Source: Aquihabitans sp. G128
GTDB taxonomy: Bacteria > Actinomycetota > Acidimicrobiia > Acidimicrobiales > Iamiaceae
Assembly (NCBI RefSeq): GCF_019048865.1
Contig: NZ_CP077604.1
Location: 1,550,001-1,614,000 of the forward strand
Direction: 5' to 3'
Length of the DNA: 64,000 nt
Shown: positions 39,295 to 48,070 of the stretch, piece by piece
Layout of the letters: every line of letters begins with the position of its first letter
Numbering within the stretch: the first letter of the stretch is position 1
Program-made: the position numbers and the translations under genes
Notes under the pieces: generated by a model
What the model was told of the DNA's origin: nothing
The model's input: the letters and a program-made list of their open reading frames with translations, nothing else
The model's database searches: none

Positions 39295-40134
39295 TCAGAC
39301 CTGGCAGGCCTCGCACAGGTAGACCGTCTTGTTGGCCTGGCGGACCTTCGAGACCACGCCGCGGCAGCGCAGGCACGCCTGGCCGTCACGCTCGAAGACC
39401 TGCAGCTGCTCGGTCCAGCCACCGGGCTTGCCGGTGAGGTCGGCGTACTGGCCGTCGGAGGTGGTGACCCCCCGGTGCTTGGCCGCCTCGTGCAGGGTCT
39501 CGACCAGGGCCCGGAAGAAGCGGCGGATCTCCTGGGTGGAGAGCGAGCTCACGTCGCGGTCGGGACGGAGGCCCGACGCGTGGAGGATCTCGTCGGCGTA
39601 GACCGGCCCGACCCCGGCGACGACCGTGCGGTCGAGCAGCAGGGCGCGGAGCTTGGTGCCGCGGTGGCGCAGGATGCGCTCGCCGAAGACGGTCCAGGAG
39701 ACCGGCTCGTCGAGCACGTCGACGCCCAGGGTGGCGAGGGCCGGCACCGCCTCGGCCAGCTGGTCGAAGGGCACCACGAACAGCTCGAGGTTGCCGGACT
39801 CGTCGACGGCGCGGAGCTGGCCGCCCTGGGTGAAGGTGACCACCACCTTGGTGGCCTTGTCGACGGCGTCCTTGGCGGCGTGGCGGCGCAGCTGGCCGCC
39901 GCCGTGGATGTCCATGACCAGGGCATCGCCCGAGTCGAGCTTGGCCACCAGCAGCAGGTCGCGCCGGACGATCGAGTTGATCTTGGTGCCCTCGAGCAGG
40001 CCGGAGAACTGCTTCTTGTTGGTGTGGCGCGGGATGACCCCGGACCCGGGCACCTCGACGGTCTTGATGCGCTTGCCCCCCACCTCGCGGTCCAGGTCGC
40101 GTCGTAGGGTCTCGATCTCGGGCACCTCAGCCAT
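39295..40134 (-). CDS. MutM/Fpg-fold protein with altered active-site residues
   Basis: A 279-residue protein with full Fpg architecture: N-terminal beta-sandwich, H2TH region (LLLDRTVVAGVGPVYADEIL) and C-terminal zinc finger (CLRC...CEAC). Its place between smc and rnc is that of mutM. Yet the catalytic Pro1 is Ala (MAEVPEIE versus MPELPEVE), Lys57 is Leu (VRRDLLL versus RRRGKYLLL type), the intercalating Met is Gly (IHGGGQL), Asn in GVGNIY is Pro, and the zinc-finger Arg is Asn/Lys (QANKTVYLC). A GTG three codons in would give MPEIE but shorten the motif. It may bind DNA without glycosylase activity. Confidence 0.85.
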   Translation of the reverse strand: MAEVPEIETLRRDLDREVGGKRIKTVEVPGSGVIPRHTNKKQFSGLLEGTKINSIVRRDLLLVAKLDSGDALVMDIHGGGQLRRHAAKDAVDKATKVVVTFTQGGQLRAVDESGNLELFVVPFDQLAEAVPALATLGVDVLDEPVSWTVFGERILRHRGTKLRALLLDRTVVAGVGPVYADEILHASGLRPDRDVSSLSTQEIRRFFRALVETLHEAAKHRGVTTSDGQYADLTGKPGGWTEQLQVFERDGQACLRCRGVVSKVRQANKTVYLCEACQV

Positions 40135-40939
40135 CGGATTCCTCTCGTACGGGGTCGTCCCCGCGTCGTGGTCCGAGCTGCTGCCACGCCTCTTGCGCTG
40201 CGGCTTGCTCGGCTTGCTTCTTGGACCGGCCGGAGCCGGTGCCGAACGGCTCCTCGTCGAGGAACACCACCGCTCGGAAGGTCTTGTCGTGCTCGGGCCC
40301 GTCGTCGGTGAGCTCGTAGCGGATCTGGCGCCCGTGCTCCTGGGCCACCAGCTCGTGGAGGCGGCTCTTGTGGTCCGGCGACCCGGCGTCGACCAGGCGG
40401 GGCGACACGAGCCGCTCGACGAGGCGACGGGCGGCGGGCTGGCCGCCGTCGAGGTAGACGGCGCCGATCACCGCCTCCATGGCGTCGGCCAGGATCGACG
40501 GGCGCTCGCGGCCGCCCGAGGCGGCCTCGCCCTTGCCGAGCAGGAGGACCTCCCCGAGGCCGAGCTCGACGGCCATCTCCGCCAGGGCGGGGGCGCAGAC
40601 CACCGAGGCGCGGATGCGCGACAGCTGGCCCTCGCCCGCCTCGGGGTTGCGGCGGTAGATGTCGTCGGTGACGATCACGCCCAGCACGGCGTCGCCCAGG
40701 AACTCGAGCCGCTCGTTGGAGTCGAACCCGGCGTGCTCGGCGCACCAGGACCGGTGGGTGAGCGACTGGCCGAGCAGGTCGAGGTCAACGAAGTCGTGGT
40801 TGAGCCGGGTGCAGAACGCCGCCAGGGCCTTCGGCGGGATCGGGTGGTGGGGCGAGGGCGCGGGCGCGACGGTCCCCGGGACGACGGCGCTGCCGTCGGC
40901 TCCCAGGTCAGCGGCCGCCGCGCCCCGCCCGTCGACCAC
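40127..40939 (-). CDS. rnc: Ribonuclease III
   Basis: RNase III cuts double-stranded RNA in rRNA maturation and mRNA turnover. The catalytic signature NERLEFLGDAVLG and the second acidic site (ILADAMEAVIGAVYLDGG) are intact, and a double-stranded RNA-binding domain ends the protein (GSGRSKKQAEQAAAQEAW). At 270 residues it has about 40 extra N-terminal residues from the GTG at 40939. It ends 8 bases inside the next gene's start, implying coupling, and lies three bases after the acpP stop. Confidence 0.96.
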   Translation of the reverse strand: MVDGRGAAAADLGADGSAVVPGTVAPAPSPHHPIPPKALAAFCTRLNHDFVDLDLLGQSLTHRSWCAEHAGFDSNERLEFLGDAVLGVIVTDDIYRRNPEAGEGQLSRIRASVVCAPALAEMAVELGLGEVLLLGKGEAASGGRERPSILADAMEAVIGAVYLDGGQPAARRLVERLVSPRLVDAGSPDHKSRLHELVAQEHGRQIRYELTDDGPEHDKTFRAVVFLDEEPFGTGSGRSKKQAEQAAAQEAWQQLGPRRGDDPVREESDG

Positions 40940-40942
40940 CCG

Positions 40943-41239
40943 CTACTTGCCGTCCAGCTTGGCGAACACGTAGTCGACGGCGTCCCGCACGGTCTTCAGG
41001 TCCTCGAGGTCCTCGTTCTCGATGCGGAAGCCGACCGAGCGCTCGCCCAGCTCCTCCTCGAGCTCCTCGACCAGCTCGATCAGGGCGAGCGAGTCCGCGC
41101 CGAGGTCGTCGCTGAAGGAGTCCCCTTCGTTGATCCCGGACGGATCGGTCTCCAGGATGTCGGCGAGGCGGTCACGGACCAGCTCGAAGACGTCTTGGCG
41201 GCTCATCGGTCCCTGCTCCACATGCGTCTCGGCGGGCAC
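40943..41239 (-). CDS. acpP: Acyl carrier protein
   Basis: ACP carries growing acyl chains in fatty-acid synthesis. The phosphopantetheine Ser is in GADSLALIELVEELEEELG. I chose the GTG at 41239 because AGGAG lies 6 bases upstream (98 residues); an ATG at 41206 (MSRQDVFELV, 87 residues) matches the usual ACP start and is the alternative. The C-terminal VGFRIENEDLEDLKTVRDAVDYV is typical of actinobacterial ACPs near rnc. The upstream gap is shared with a divergent patatin gene. Confidence 0.93.
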   Translation of the reverse strand: MPAETHVEQGPMSRQDVFELVRDRLADILETDPSGINEGDSFSDDLGADSLALIELVEELEEELGERSVGFRIENEDLEDLKTVRDAVDYVFAKLDGK

Positions 41240-41394
41240 GGTGTTCTCCTGGTCGGCGGTTTGGGCGCGGGACACTGTACCCGCGTCCGAACTTTGTGCG
41301 CTCGTGAACGGTCGTGCGCGAGGGAACGGGTGCGGATCCGGGCGGCGGCGGTGCCACCATGGAGGCCCGACCCGCACCGACGCCCGGAGCAGAG

Positions 41395-42940
41395 ATGAGC
41401 GAACCGCAGCCCCCGACGGGTGATGCCGCCAAGCGAACCCCAGGTCACGAGGTGCGCCACGAGGCCGGGAACGAGGCGGTGATCTCGCTCTCGCGAGGAG
41501 GCGGCCATCGCCGACGCGGTGGCGCTGCTCTCGGGGCCGGGCCTGGATCGGCTCGACGACCCCCCGTCGCCGGACGAGGTGGAGGCCACCTGGAGCGCCG
41601 AGGCCCACGCCGGCCTCGCGGCCCTGCGGGCCGACCTCGACGGCCAGCGGCTCGGGCTGGCCATCAGCGGCGGCGGCGCCCTGGGCAGCTTCGAGGCCGG
41701 CGCCCTCCGCTTCCTGTACGACCACGTCGACGTCGCGCCGGTGGCCGTGGCGGGCAACTCCGCCGGCGCCCTCAACGCCGCCAAGCTGGCCCACGGCGAC
41801 GGCCCCGACGGCGTCCGCGCCATCGACGAGCTCGAGGGCCTCTGGCGGTCGATGCGCATCAACCCCGACATGTGGGAGCCCGAGCCCTGGCTCGAGCGCA
41901 TCCTGGCCTCGGCGCAGTGGGCCGCGGCCATCAAAGGCCAGATCAGCTCCACCAGCAGCGCCGCCAACGCCGTGCGCATCGCCGCCCGCGTCGTGGGCAG
42001 CTTCGTGCGACGGCCGGAGGAGACCGACGGCACCTTCGACGCCGTCAAGGACGCGCTCAAGGCGCAGTCGCTGCTCTCGCTGGGACCGGTGGCGGCGCTC
42101 ATCGACCGCCACCTGGACCTCGACCGGGTCGACGCCTCCGGCATCGCCCTGCGGGTCGGCACCGTGTCGCTGGAGTCCGGCGAGCTGCGCTACGTGACCG
42201 AGACCGGAGCGCTGCACGATCGCCACGACCAGCCGCTGGACCTGCCGCCGGTCCGCCTCGCCGACGGCATCCTCGCCTCGGCCTCCATCCCCATCGCCTT
42301 CCCGCCGGTGCAGCTCGGCGACGAGCACTACGTCGACGGCGGGGCCCGGGAGATCCTCCCGCTGGAGGTCCTGGTGGAGCGCCTCCACGTCGACCGGGCG
42401 ATCGCGGTCTCGGCCAGCTCCGCCACCATCGACCGTGCCGGTTCCTTCGCCGACCGCAGCATCCTCGACATCCTGCGCCGGGTGAGCGCCGAGATCGCCA
42501 CCAACGAGACCCTGCGCAAGGAGCTCAACCCGCCGGGCGGGTGGGGGCCGACGGTGCGGCTGATCGTCCCCGAGATCGACGTGCACGACTCGATGACCAT
42601 CGACCCCGCCCTCATCGCCATCTCGCTCGACTACGGCTGGCTCCGCGCCGCCGACGTGCTGCTGGGCCTCGACGAGGATGCCCGCCACCACAGCACCGAG
42701 CTCACCCGCGCCCGCATGGGCCTGCGCGCCCACGCGGGCCCGCTGCCGTCGCTGTTCGGCTCCGACGACACCGACCGCGTGCCCGCCGACGACGTCGAGA
42801 CCCTCACCGCCCGGCTCCGCCGCCACGTGCGCGCCCGGCGATCGCGGGGCCTGCCGGTCCCGCCCGGGCTGCTGGCGTGGGACGACCGCGACGACGTCCT
42901 GCCCCCGTCGCCCGCCGACGAGCCGGCGCTGGCCGACTGA
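41395..42940 (+). CDS. Patatin-like phospholipase, early frame break
   Basis: The lipase core is intact: oxyanion loop SGGGALGSFEAG, nucleophile Ser in GNSAG, and catalytic Asp in YVDGGAREI, followed by about 190 residues with a YGWLRAADVLLG region. The intact frame only offers a GTG at 41519 with no RBS. In the preceding frame an ATG at 41395 has GGAG 6 bases upstream and encodes MSEPQ...AVISLS, which would flow directly into EEAAIADAVALLSGPG if one base were removed at TCGCGA 41491-41496. I therefore take 41395 as the true start with a one-base break. Confidence 0.82.
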
Positions 42941-42956
42941 GCCGGCCCGCGCGAGC

Positions 42957-42977
42957 GCCCGCCTCAGCCGGGCGGGC
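42957..42977. terminator. Hairpin between convergent patatin and lipase genes
   Basis: GCCCGCC and GGCGGGC form a 7-bp stem with a 7-base loop spanning the lipase stop codon, 17 bases past the patatin stop. It could end both transcripts. No T-run. Confidence 0.4.
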
Positions 42978-44262
42978 AGGAGTCGGTGGGCTCGTCCCCG
43001 GCGAAACGGGCCTGGAACCACGTCCCGATGCGGGCCGCGGACAGCCCGATCACGGAGCCGTGGGTGGCGCCGTCGACCTCGACGGACTCCGTGACCTGGC
43101 CGACGTCGCAGAGCTGGTCGAACAGGTACTCGGCCCGCTTCGGCACCACGTAGGTGTCGGCCGATCCGTAGACGAGCAACAGCGGGGCGTCGACCGCCTT
43201 GTGGCCGGGGTCGTTCGCCACCAGCGCGCTCTTGGCCGGCTCGGTGACCTTCGGGTCGTGGGCGTAGAAGGTGGCCGCCGGGATCCCCACGAGGGCGTTG
43301 ATCACGGCGTCGGAGCACGCGTCGTCGATGACGGCCTCCCGCGAGCGGACCTCGTCGCCGACGTAGTCGTGCGGGTCGATCTCCGGGTCGTCGGCGGCGA
43401 TGCCGTACAGGGCCATGATGCCGACCATGCGAGGCACCACCTGGTCGTCGGGGCCGAAGGTCTTGGGCAGCACCGCGGCCGGGGCGAGCGCGGCGGTGCC
43501 CAGCAGCTGGAGCTCCGGGGCGTAGGCCTGGCCCAGCTCGTTGGTCCACAGGGCGGCGTGCCCGCCCTGGGAGTGGCCGGCGGCCACCCAGCGGGTGCCG
43601 GCGTGGGCCGCCGGGAGGTCACGGGCCGCCCGCACCGCGTCGATCACGCTGTGGCCCTCGCTCAGGCCGGACAGGTAGGGGTGCCGCTCCCCCACCGGAC
43701 CGAGCCCGAGGTAGTCGGTGGCCACCCGCACGCCACGGACGCCGAAGTCCGGGCCCACGCCGGCCTCCGGGGCTCGGCTCGGCGCGCACGACGACGAGAG
43801 CCCCGCCGTGCCGTGCGCCCAGGACACGACGGGCCAGCCGTCAGCGGGCGCTTCGGCCTTCGGGTAGGCGATGGTGCCGGTCACGGCCCGGTCTCGGTCC
43901 CGAGCGTCGCGGGAGTGGTACATCACGCGCACCACCGCCGTGGTGGCGTCGTCGGAGATCGGTTGCACGCGGATGAGGTCACCCGGCCGGCCCGGCGGCA
44001 GCGGGTCCGGGACCTCGTAGAAGCCGGCGACGGGACCGTCGTACGCCTCGGGCTCGGTGTCCGCCGCTGCCGGCAGGTCCTCGGTGGTGGAGGTGGCCTT
44101 CGCGGCCGCGGTGGTGCGGGTGGCTTCCGAGGCCGGTGAGGCGCCGTCGCTGCCGTCGCTGGAGCAGCCGGCGAGCACGGCGCCGACGAGCAGCGCGGCC
44201 ACCACCCCGCTGGCGAGCGGTGCGCCACCCCTGGCGCGCGGACGTCGACCCCGTGTTCCCAT
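42964..44262 (-). CDS. Lipoprotein alpha/beta-hydrolase, secretory lipase (LIP) type
   Basis: A 432-residue exported esterase or lipase. The N-terminus is a lipoprotein leader ending in lipobox LAGC after VVAALLVGAV, then a Thr/Ala-rich linker. The hydrolase domain has WAHGTAG (oxyanion region), nucleophile Ser in AAGHSQGGHAAL, the acid in LLLVYGSADTYV and the His in DGATHGSVI. The overall pattern (YRVxY.S.D..G, YLGLG) fits the secretory lipase family common in actinobacteria. The ATG at 44262 is chosen; 44280 would add six residues. Converges with the patatin gene, so two lipid hydrolases end tail to tail. Confidence 0.87.
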   Translation of the reverse strand: MGTRGRRPRARGGAPLASGVVAALLVGAVLAGCSSDGSDGASPASEATRTTAAAKATSTTEDLPAAADTEPEAYDGPVAGFYEVPDPLPPGRPGDLIRVQPISDDATTAVVRVMYHSRDARDRDRAVTGTIAYPKAEAPADGWPVVSWAHGTAGLSSSCAPSRAPEAGVGPDFGVRGVRVATDYLGLGPVGERHPYLSGLSEGHSVIDAVRAARDLPAAHAGTRWVAAGHSQGGHAALWTNELGQAYAPELQLLGTAALAPAAVLPKTFGPDDQVVPRMVGIMALYGIAADDPEIDPHDYVGDEVRSREAVIDDACSDAVINALVGIPAATFYAHDPKVTEPAKSALVANDPGHKAVDAPLLLVYGSADTYVVPKRAEYLFDQLCDVGQVTESVEVDGATHGSVIGLSAARIGTWFQARFAGDEPTDSCPPG

Positions 44263-44334
44263 GGCGGCGACCCTAGCCATCGGTGAACGGCGGTGTTCTC
44301 CGATGTTCCCCTCCTTCGGGCCCGACGTGCGAGC

Positions 44335-44971
44335 ATGAGCGCCATGGCGACGGTCACCCCCGGTCGGCTCCCCGCGCGGGCGCCACAACCTCACCCGAGA
44401 GCAGGTGCGCTCCGCGCAGCGCGACCGGATGCTGGTGGCCACCGCCGAGGTGATGGCCCGCAAGGGCTACGTGGCCACGTCGGTGGCCGCCATCATCGAG
44501 CAGGCGGGGGTGTCCCGGGAGACCTTCTACCAGCAGTTCTCCTCGAAGCTCGATTGCTTCACCAGCGCGTTCGACGCCGCCGCCGAGCTGCTGCTCACCT
44601 CGCTCGAGCCCCTCCTCGACGGGCCCGGCACGCCCGTCGAGCGCTTCGAACGGGTCTTCGCCGGCTACCTGGGCTCGCTCGCCGAGCACCCGGACTTCGC
44701 CCGCATGTTCCTGGTGGAGGTGTACGCCGCCGGCGCCGAGGCGGTGGCCCGGCGCACGGCGCTGCAGCTGCTGATCGTCGACGTGGTGGCCGACGTGCTC
44801 GAGGTCGACAGCGAGCGCGGTCGCTTCGCGTGCGAGCTGCTGGTCTCGGCCATCGCCTCGTTGGTGACCTCCCGCCTGGTCGAAGGCGACCTGGCGGGCA
44901 TCGGCGCCCTCCAGGCGCCGGTGGTGGAGCTGGTGCGCCGGGCGACCGCCGCCGACCTCACCGGAGCCTGA
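44335..44971 (+). CDS. TetR-family regulator, frame break near the 5' end
   Basis: The helix-turn-helix domain reads RMLVATAEVMARKGYVATSVAAIIEQ, then AGVSRETFYQQFSSK, a standard TetR N-terminus, followed by an all-helical ligand domain. The in-frame start would be GTG 44405, but just upstream the frames change: ATG 44335 encodes MSAMATVTPGRLPA, and removing one base in the CGCGCG run at 44373-44378 gives ...GRLPAGRHNLTREQVRSAQ, the usual preamble (LPPGRHGLPRE type) of this subgroup. Divergent from the lipoprotein lipase by 72 bases, so it may control that gene. Confidence 0.83.
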
Positions 44972-45005
44972 CCCGGCCGAGGCCGGGAGCGGCGCTCCGG
45001 AGCGC

Positions 45006-46022
45006 TCAGGCCGGCGCGTCGGGCCGGATGGTGGCGGCCACCGCACCCACGAGGTCGGCGTCGACCATCTCGACGGCCACCTTGACGGCGTTGACGATGG
45101 CGGTGGCCGACGAGGAGCCGTGGCTGATGATGCAGGGGCCGTTGAGCCCCAGCAGCATGGCGCCGCCGGTGTTGTCCGGGTCGAGCTGGCCGTAGAGCGG
45201 CAGCAGGGCCGGGAACAGCACCTCGCCGGCGGCCTGGGTCTCGGGCGAGGTGCCGAAGGCACCGAGGATGGCGTTGACCAGGCTGCGCATGCCGCCCTCG
45301 AGGGTCTTCAGCACGACGTTGCCGGTGAAGCCGTCGGTCACCACGACGTCGACGTCGGGCGACATGATGTCGCGGCCCTCGACGTTGCCGATGAACGTGC
45401 CGCCGCACACCGCCGCCCACTCGCCGGCAGCCAGCAGGGCGTGGGTCTCCTTCACCAGGGGGGTGCCCTTCGTGGGCTCCTCGCCGATGGAGAGCAGCCC
45501 CACCCGGGGCGAGGCGATGCCGTAGCGCTGGCGGGCGAAGACGGTGCCCATCTGGGCGAACTGCACCAGCCACTCGGGGGTGCACTCGGCGTTGGCGCCG
45601 GCGTCGAGCAGCACGGTGGGCAGCTCGGCGCCCGGGCACGGGATGGGCGTGGCGATGGCGGGCCGGAACACCCCCGGCAGGCGCTTCATCCGCAGCAGCG
45701 CCGAGGCCATGGTGGCGCCGGTGTTGCCGGCGGAGACCATGGCGCACGCCTTGCCGTCGCGCACCGCCTCGGCGGCGCGGACCAGCGACGAGTCCTTCAT
45801 GGTGCGGACGCTCTTGCCCGGGTCGGCGTCCATGGCGATCACCTCGGACGCCGGGATGACCTCGAGGCCGTGGGCATCGCCCAGCTCCTCGGGGCGGCCG
45901 ACGAGCACGACGGCGAGGTCGAGCTCGTCCCGGGCGCGAACAGCGCCGGCCACGATCTCGGCCGGCGCCTTGTCGCCCCCCATCGCATCGATGGCGACGG
46001 GCAGGCGGTCCTGGTTGGTCAT
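45006..46022 (-). CDS. plsX: Phosphate acyltransferase PlsX
   Basis: PlsX makes acyl-phosphate from acyl-ACP, feeding PlsY in phospholipid synthesis. The 338-residue protein has VAIDAMGGDKAPAEIV at the start, SAGNTGATMASALL, DAGANAECTPEWLVQFA, GLLSIGEEPTKG and FTGNVVLKTLEGG. The ATG at 46022 lies 16 bases after the rpmF stop. rpmF-plsX is a widely conserved pair; acpP and rnc are also in this neighbourhood but separated by the inserted lipase, TetR and patatin genes. Confidence 0.96.
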   Translation of the reverse strand: MTNQDRLPVAIDAMGGDKAPAEIVAGAVRARDELDLAVVLVGRPEELGDAHGLEVIPASEVIAMDADPGKSVRTMKDSSLVRAAEAVRDGKACAMVSAGNTGATMASALLRMKRLPGVFRPAIATPIPCPGAELPTVLLDAGANAECTPEWLVQFAQMGTVFARQRYGIASPRVGLLSIGEEPTKGTPLVKETHALLAAGEWAAVCGGTFIGNVEGRDIMSPDVDVVVTDGFTGNVVLKTLEGGMRSLVNAILGAFGTSPETQAAGEVLFPALLPLYGQLDPDNTGGAMLLGLNGPCIISHGSSSATAIVNAVKVAVEMVDADLVGAVAATIRPDAPA

Positions 46023-46038
46023 CGAGGGATCGGGGCGA

Positions 46039-46218
46039 TCAGTCGACGTCGATGGCCTGGCGACCGTGGTACCAGCCGCAGTTGCCGCACACGACGTGGG
46101 GCAGCTTGGCGGAGCCACAGCGCGGGCAGAGGCTCCGCGACGGAGCGTCGAGCGTCCAAGCGGAAGCTCGGCGGCTCCGGCTCTTGCTCTTGGAGGTCTT
46201 CTTCTTGGGGACAGCCAT
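46039..46218 (-). CDS. rpmF: 50S ribosomal protein L32
   Basis: A 59-residue L32, starting MAVPKKKTSKSKSRSRRA and carrying the zinc ribbon CPRC...CGNC. Four cysteines are intact, so this is the zinc-binding form. It is preceded by AGGAC and lies between the DUF177 gene and plsX, as in most bacteria. Confidence 0.95.
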   Translation of the reverse strand: MAVPKKKTSKSKSRSRRASAWTLDAPSRSLCPRCGSAKLPHVVCGNCGWYHGRQAIDVD

Positions 46219-46315
46219 CGTCGTCGTCCTGGTGGTCGAGATCTTCAGGCGCTGCGGTGCGCCTGACGCGAGGGTTCGATGGTAGCGGCACCGGCCCCCG
46301 GGGTCGAAGTCGGAG

Positions 46316-46894
46316 CTACAGGTCGAGGCCGTCCAAGGCCGCCCACCGGGGGTCGCGGCCCGGTGCGTCGTCGTCCTCGGGCTCGTCGCCGTCCTCGGCG
46401 CCGGCGGGGACGTCGTCCTCGACCGTGGCCGGGAAGGCCTCCGGCGCCGGACCGGCGCAGTCGTCCCGGCACAGGGGCGCGAGCGGGAGGGCGAGCAGGG
46501 CGGTGTCGTGGATGAGCGGGCCGATGTCGATCTGGTCGTTGACCAGGGGCCACGTCTCGCCGTCGACCGGTCGGGTCTCGTAGACCTCGCGCACGTCGAC
46601 GGTGGCCACCCCGCTCACGTCGTCGAGGCAGCGCCGGCACGCGCCGACCCACGGCACCGAGATCACGCCGGTGAGCACCACGCCCTCGGAGATCGACTCC
46701 AGCTCGCCCTCGAACACGAGGTCGGCGCCCTCGACCACGGCGACGTCGGTGAGCGCGAGGGCCAAGCCCTCGGCCTCCAGCTCGCGGCGCACCGAGAGGC
46801 GCGTGCCGAGGTTGCGGCGGATCTGGGTGACCGACACCCGCAGCTCGGGCGGGTGCGGCCCGTCGCCCTGGGGCGTGGGGGCGCTCCGGCTCAC
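46316..46894 (-). CDS. DUF177 (YceD-like) protein
   Basis: A 192-residue YceD/DUF177 protein; family members sit immediately before rpmF and have been linked to rRNA or ribosome metabolism. The characteristic blocks are present: FEGELESISEGVVLTGVI, then CRRCL, and LPLAPLCRDDCAG. The C-terminus is strongly acidic and ends in DPRWAALDGLDL. The GTG at 46894 overlaps the stop of the preceding coiled-coil gene as GTGA. Confidence 0.9.
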   Translation of the reverse strand: MSRSAPTPQGDGPHPPELRVSVTQIRRNLGTRLSVRRELEAEGLALALTDVAVVEGADLVFEGELESISEGVVLTGVISVPWVGACRRCLDDVSGVATVDVREVYETRPVDGETWPLVNDQIDIGPLIHDTALLALPLAPLCRDDCAGPAPEAFPATVEDDVPAGAEDGDEPEDDDAPGRDPRWAALDGLDL

Positions 46895-47508
46895 GGACGG
46901 CCCTGGTCGAAGTACTCCGCCTCGGCGGCCTGGGGCGAGCCCGCCTCGACCTCCTCGGGAACGCCACGGGACAGGTTGGTGGCCTGGAGCTTCTCCCGGC
47001 CCGAGCCCACCAGCTTGAGGGTGCGCTCCAGCACGATCTCGAACCCGGCGAGCTTCTGGTCGCAGAAGTCCTCGCACTCCAGGCGGAGGCGGCGGGCCTC
47101 GGCCTCGGCGCCATCGAGGATGCGGCGGGCCCGGTGCTCGGCGGCCTTCACGACCTCGGTGCGCTGGACCATGCGTTCGGCGTGGGCGCGTGCGGCGTCG
47201 AGGATCTCGTCGCCGTCGGCCCGCATCTTGGTGAGGTACTCCTCGCGCTCCTTGCGCAGCCAGCGGGCCTCGCGGAGCTCGTCGGGGAGGCGGCTGATGG
47301 CGTCCTCGAGCAGCTCGAGGACCTCTTCCTTGTTGATCATGGCCGAGGCGGAGAGCGGCATGGGGCGAGCACTGGCGATCAGGTCGGCCACGCGCTTGAG
47401 CAGCTCCTCGGCGTCGACGGGCTGCCCGCGGCCGCGCAGCAGCTGGCGGCTCCGCAGCTCGGGCTCGATGGCCCCGTCGACGTCGTAGGGCTGGTCGTCA
47501 TAGGTCAT
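46891..47508 (-). CDS. Coiled-coil protein, SepIVA-like
   Basis: A 205-residue, highly charged, helical protein. Residues 60-165 (NKEEVLELLEDAISRLPDEL, then heptads through ARAHAERMVQRTEVVKAAEH) should form a coiled coil like DivIVA or F0F1 subunit b. In Mycobacterium the gene at this position, next to DUF177 and rnc, is SepIVA, an essential septation factor. Gene order plus coiled-coil support that kinship, but sequence identity cannot be judged by eye. Coupled to DUF177 by a GTGA overlap. Confidence 0.75.
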   Translation of the reverse strand: MTYDDQPYDVDGAIEPELRSRQLLRGRGQPVDAEELLKRVADLIASARPMPLSASAMINKEEVLELLEDAISRLPDELREARWLRKEREEYLTKMRADGDEILDAARAHAERMVQRTEVVKAAEHRARRILDGAEAEARRLRLECEDFCDQKLAGFEIVLERTLKLVGSGREKLQATNLSRGVPEEVEAGSPQAAEAEYFDQGRP

Positions 47509-47590
47509 CGCTGGTACTCCTGTCCCGCCCGGACGTGGGGTGGTGGGGTCGGCCCGCCGGTGGGCCGGCTCGCCGGACCGTGGGTGCTCG

Positions 47591-48070
47591 TCATGCCGGG
47601 AACCGCTCGGCCAGCTTGGCGGCCACCGCCGCCGGGACCAAGGAGCTGACGTCGCCCCGGAACCGGGCGATCTCCCGGATCAGCTTCGACGCCACGAACG
47701 AGTGGGTGGTGGCCGAGGGCAGGAAGACGGTGTGGACCCCGGAGATGGCCAGGTTCATCTGGCCCTGCTGCAGCTCGGACTCGAAGTCCGACACGGCGCG
47801 GAGGCCCTTGACGATGAAGTCGGCGTCCAGCTCCCGGGCGAGGTCGACCACCAGGCTCGAGAAGCTGGTGATCGACACGTTGGGCAGGTGGGCGACCGAT
47901 GCCGCCACCATCTCCTGCCGCTCGGTGAGGTCGAAGAGCCCGGCGCCCTTCTGCGGGTTGCTGATCGCGGCGACGACGACCTCGTCGAAGAGCCGGGCGG
48001 CGACCTCGATGAGCTCGACGTGCCCGTTGTGGATCGGATCGAACGATCCGGGATAGAGGACGCGGGTCAC
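47591..48070 (-). CDS. coaD: Phosphopantetheine adenylyltransferase
   Basis: CoaD makes dephospho-CoA from 4'-phosphopantetheine and ATP. The 159-residue protein has YPGSFDPIHNGHVEL with the HxGH-type site, NPQKGAGLFDLTERQEM, IVKGLRAVSDFESELQ and the C-terminal SKLIREIARFRGDVS motif. The GTG start at 48070 overlaps the rsmD stop by four bases, the usual coupled arrangement. Confidence 0.96.
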   Translation of the reverse strand: MTRVLYPGSFDPIHNGHVELIEVAARLFDEVVVAAISNPQKGAGLFDLTERQEMVAASVAHLPNVSITSFSSLVVDLARELDADFIVKGLRAVSDFESELQQGQMNLAISGVHTVFLPSATTHSFVASKLIREIARFRGDVSSLVPAAVAAKLAERFPA

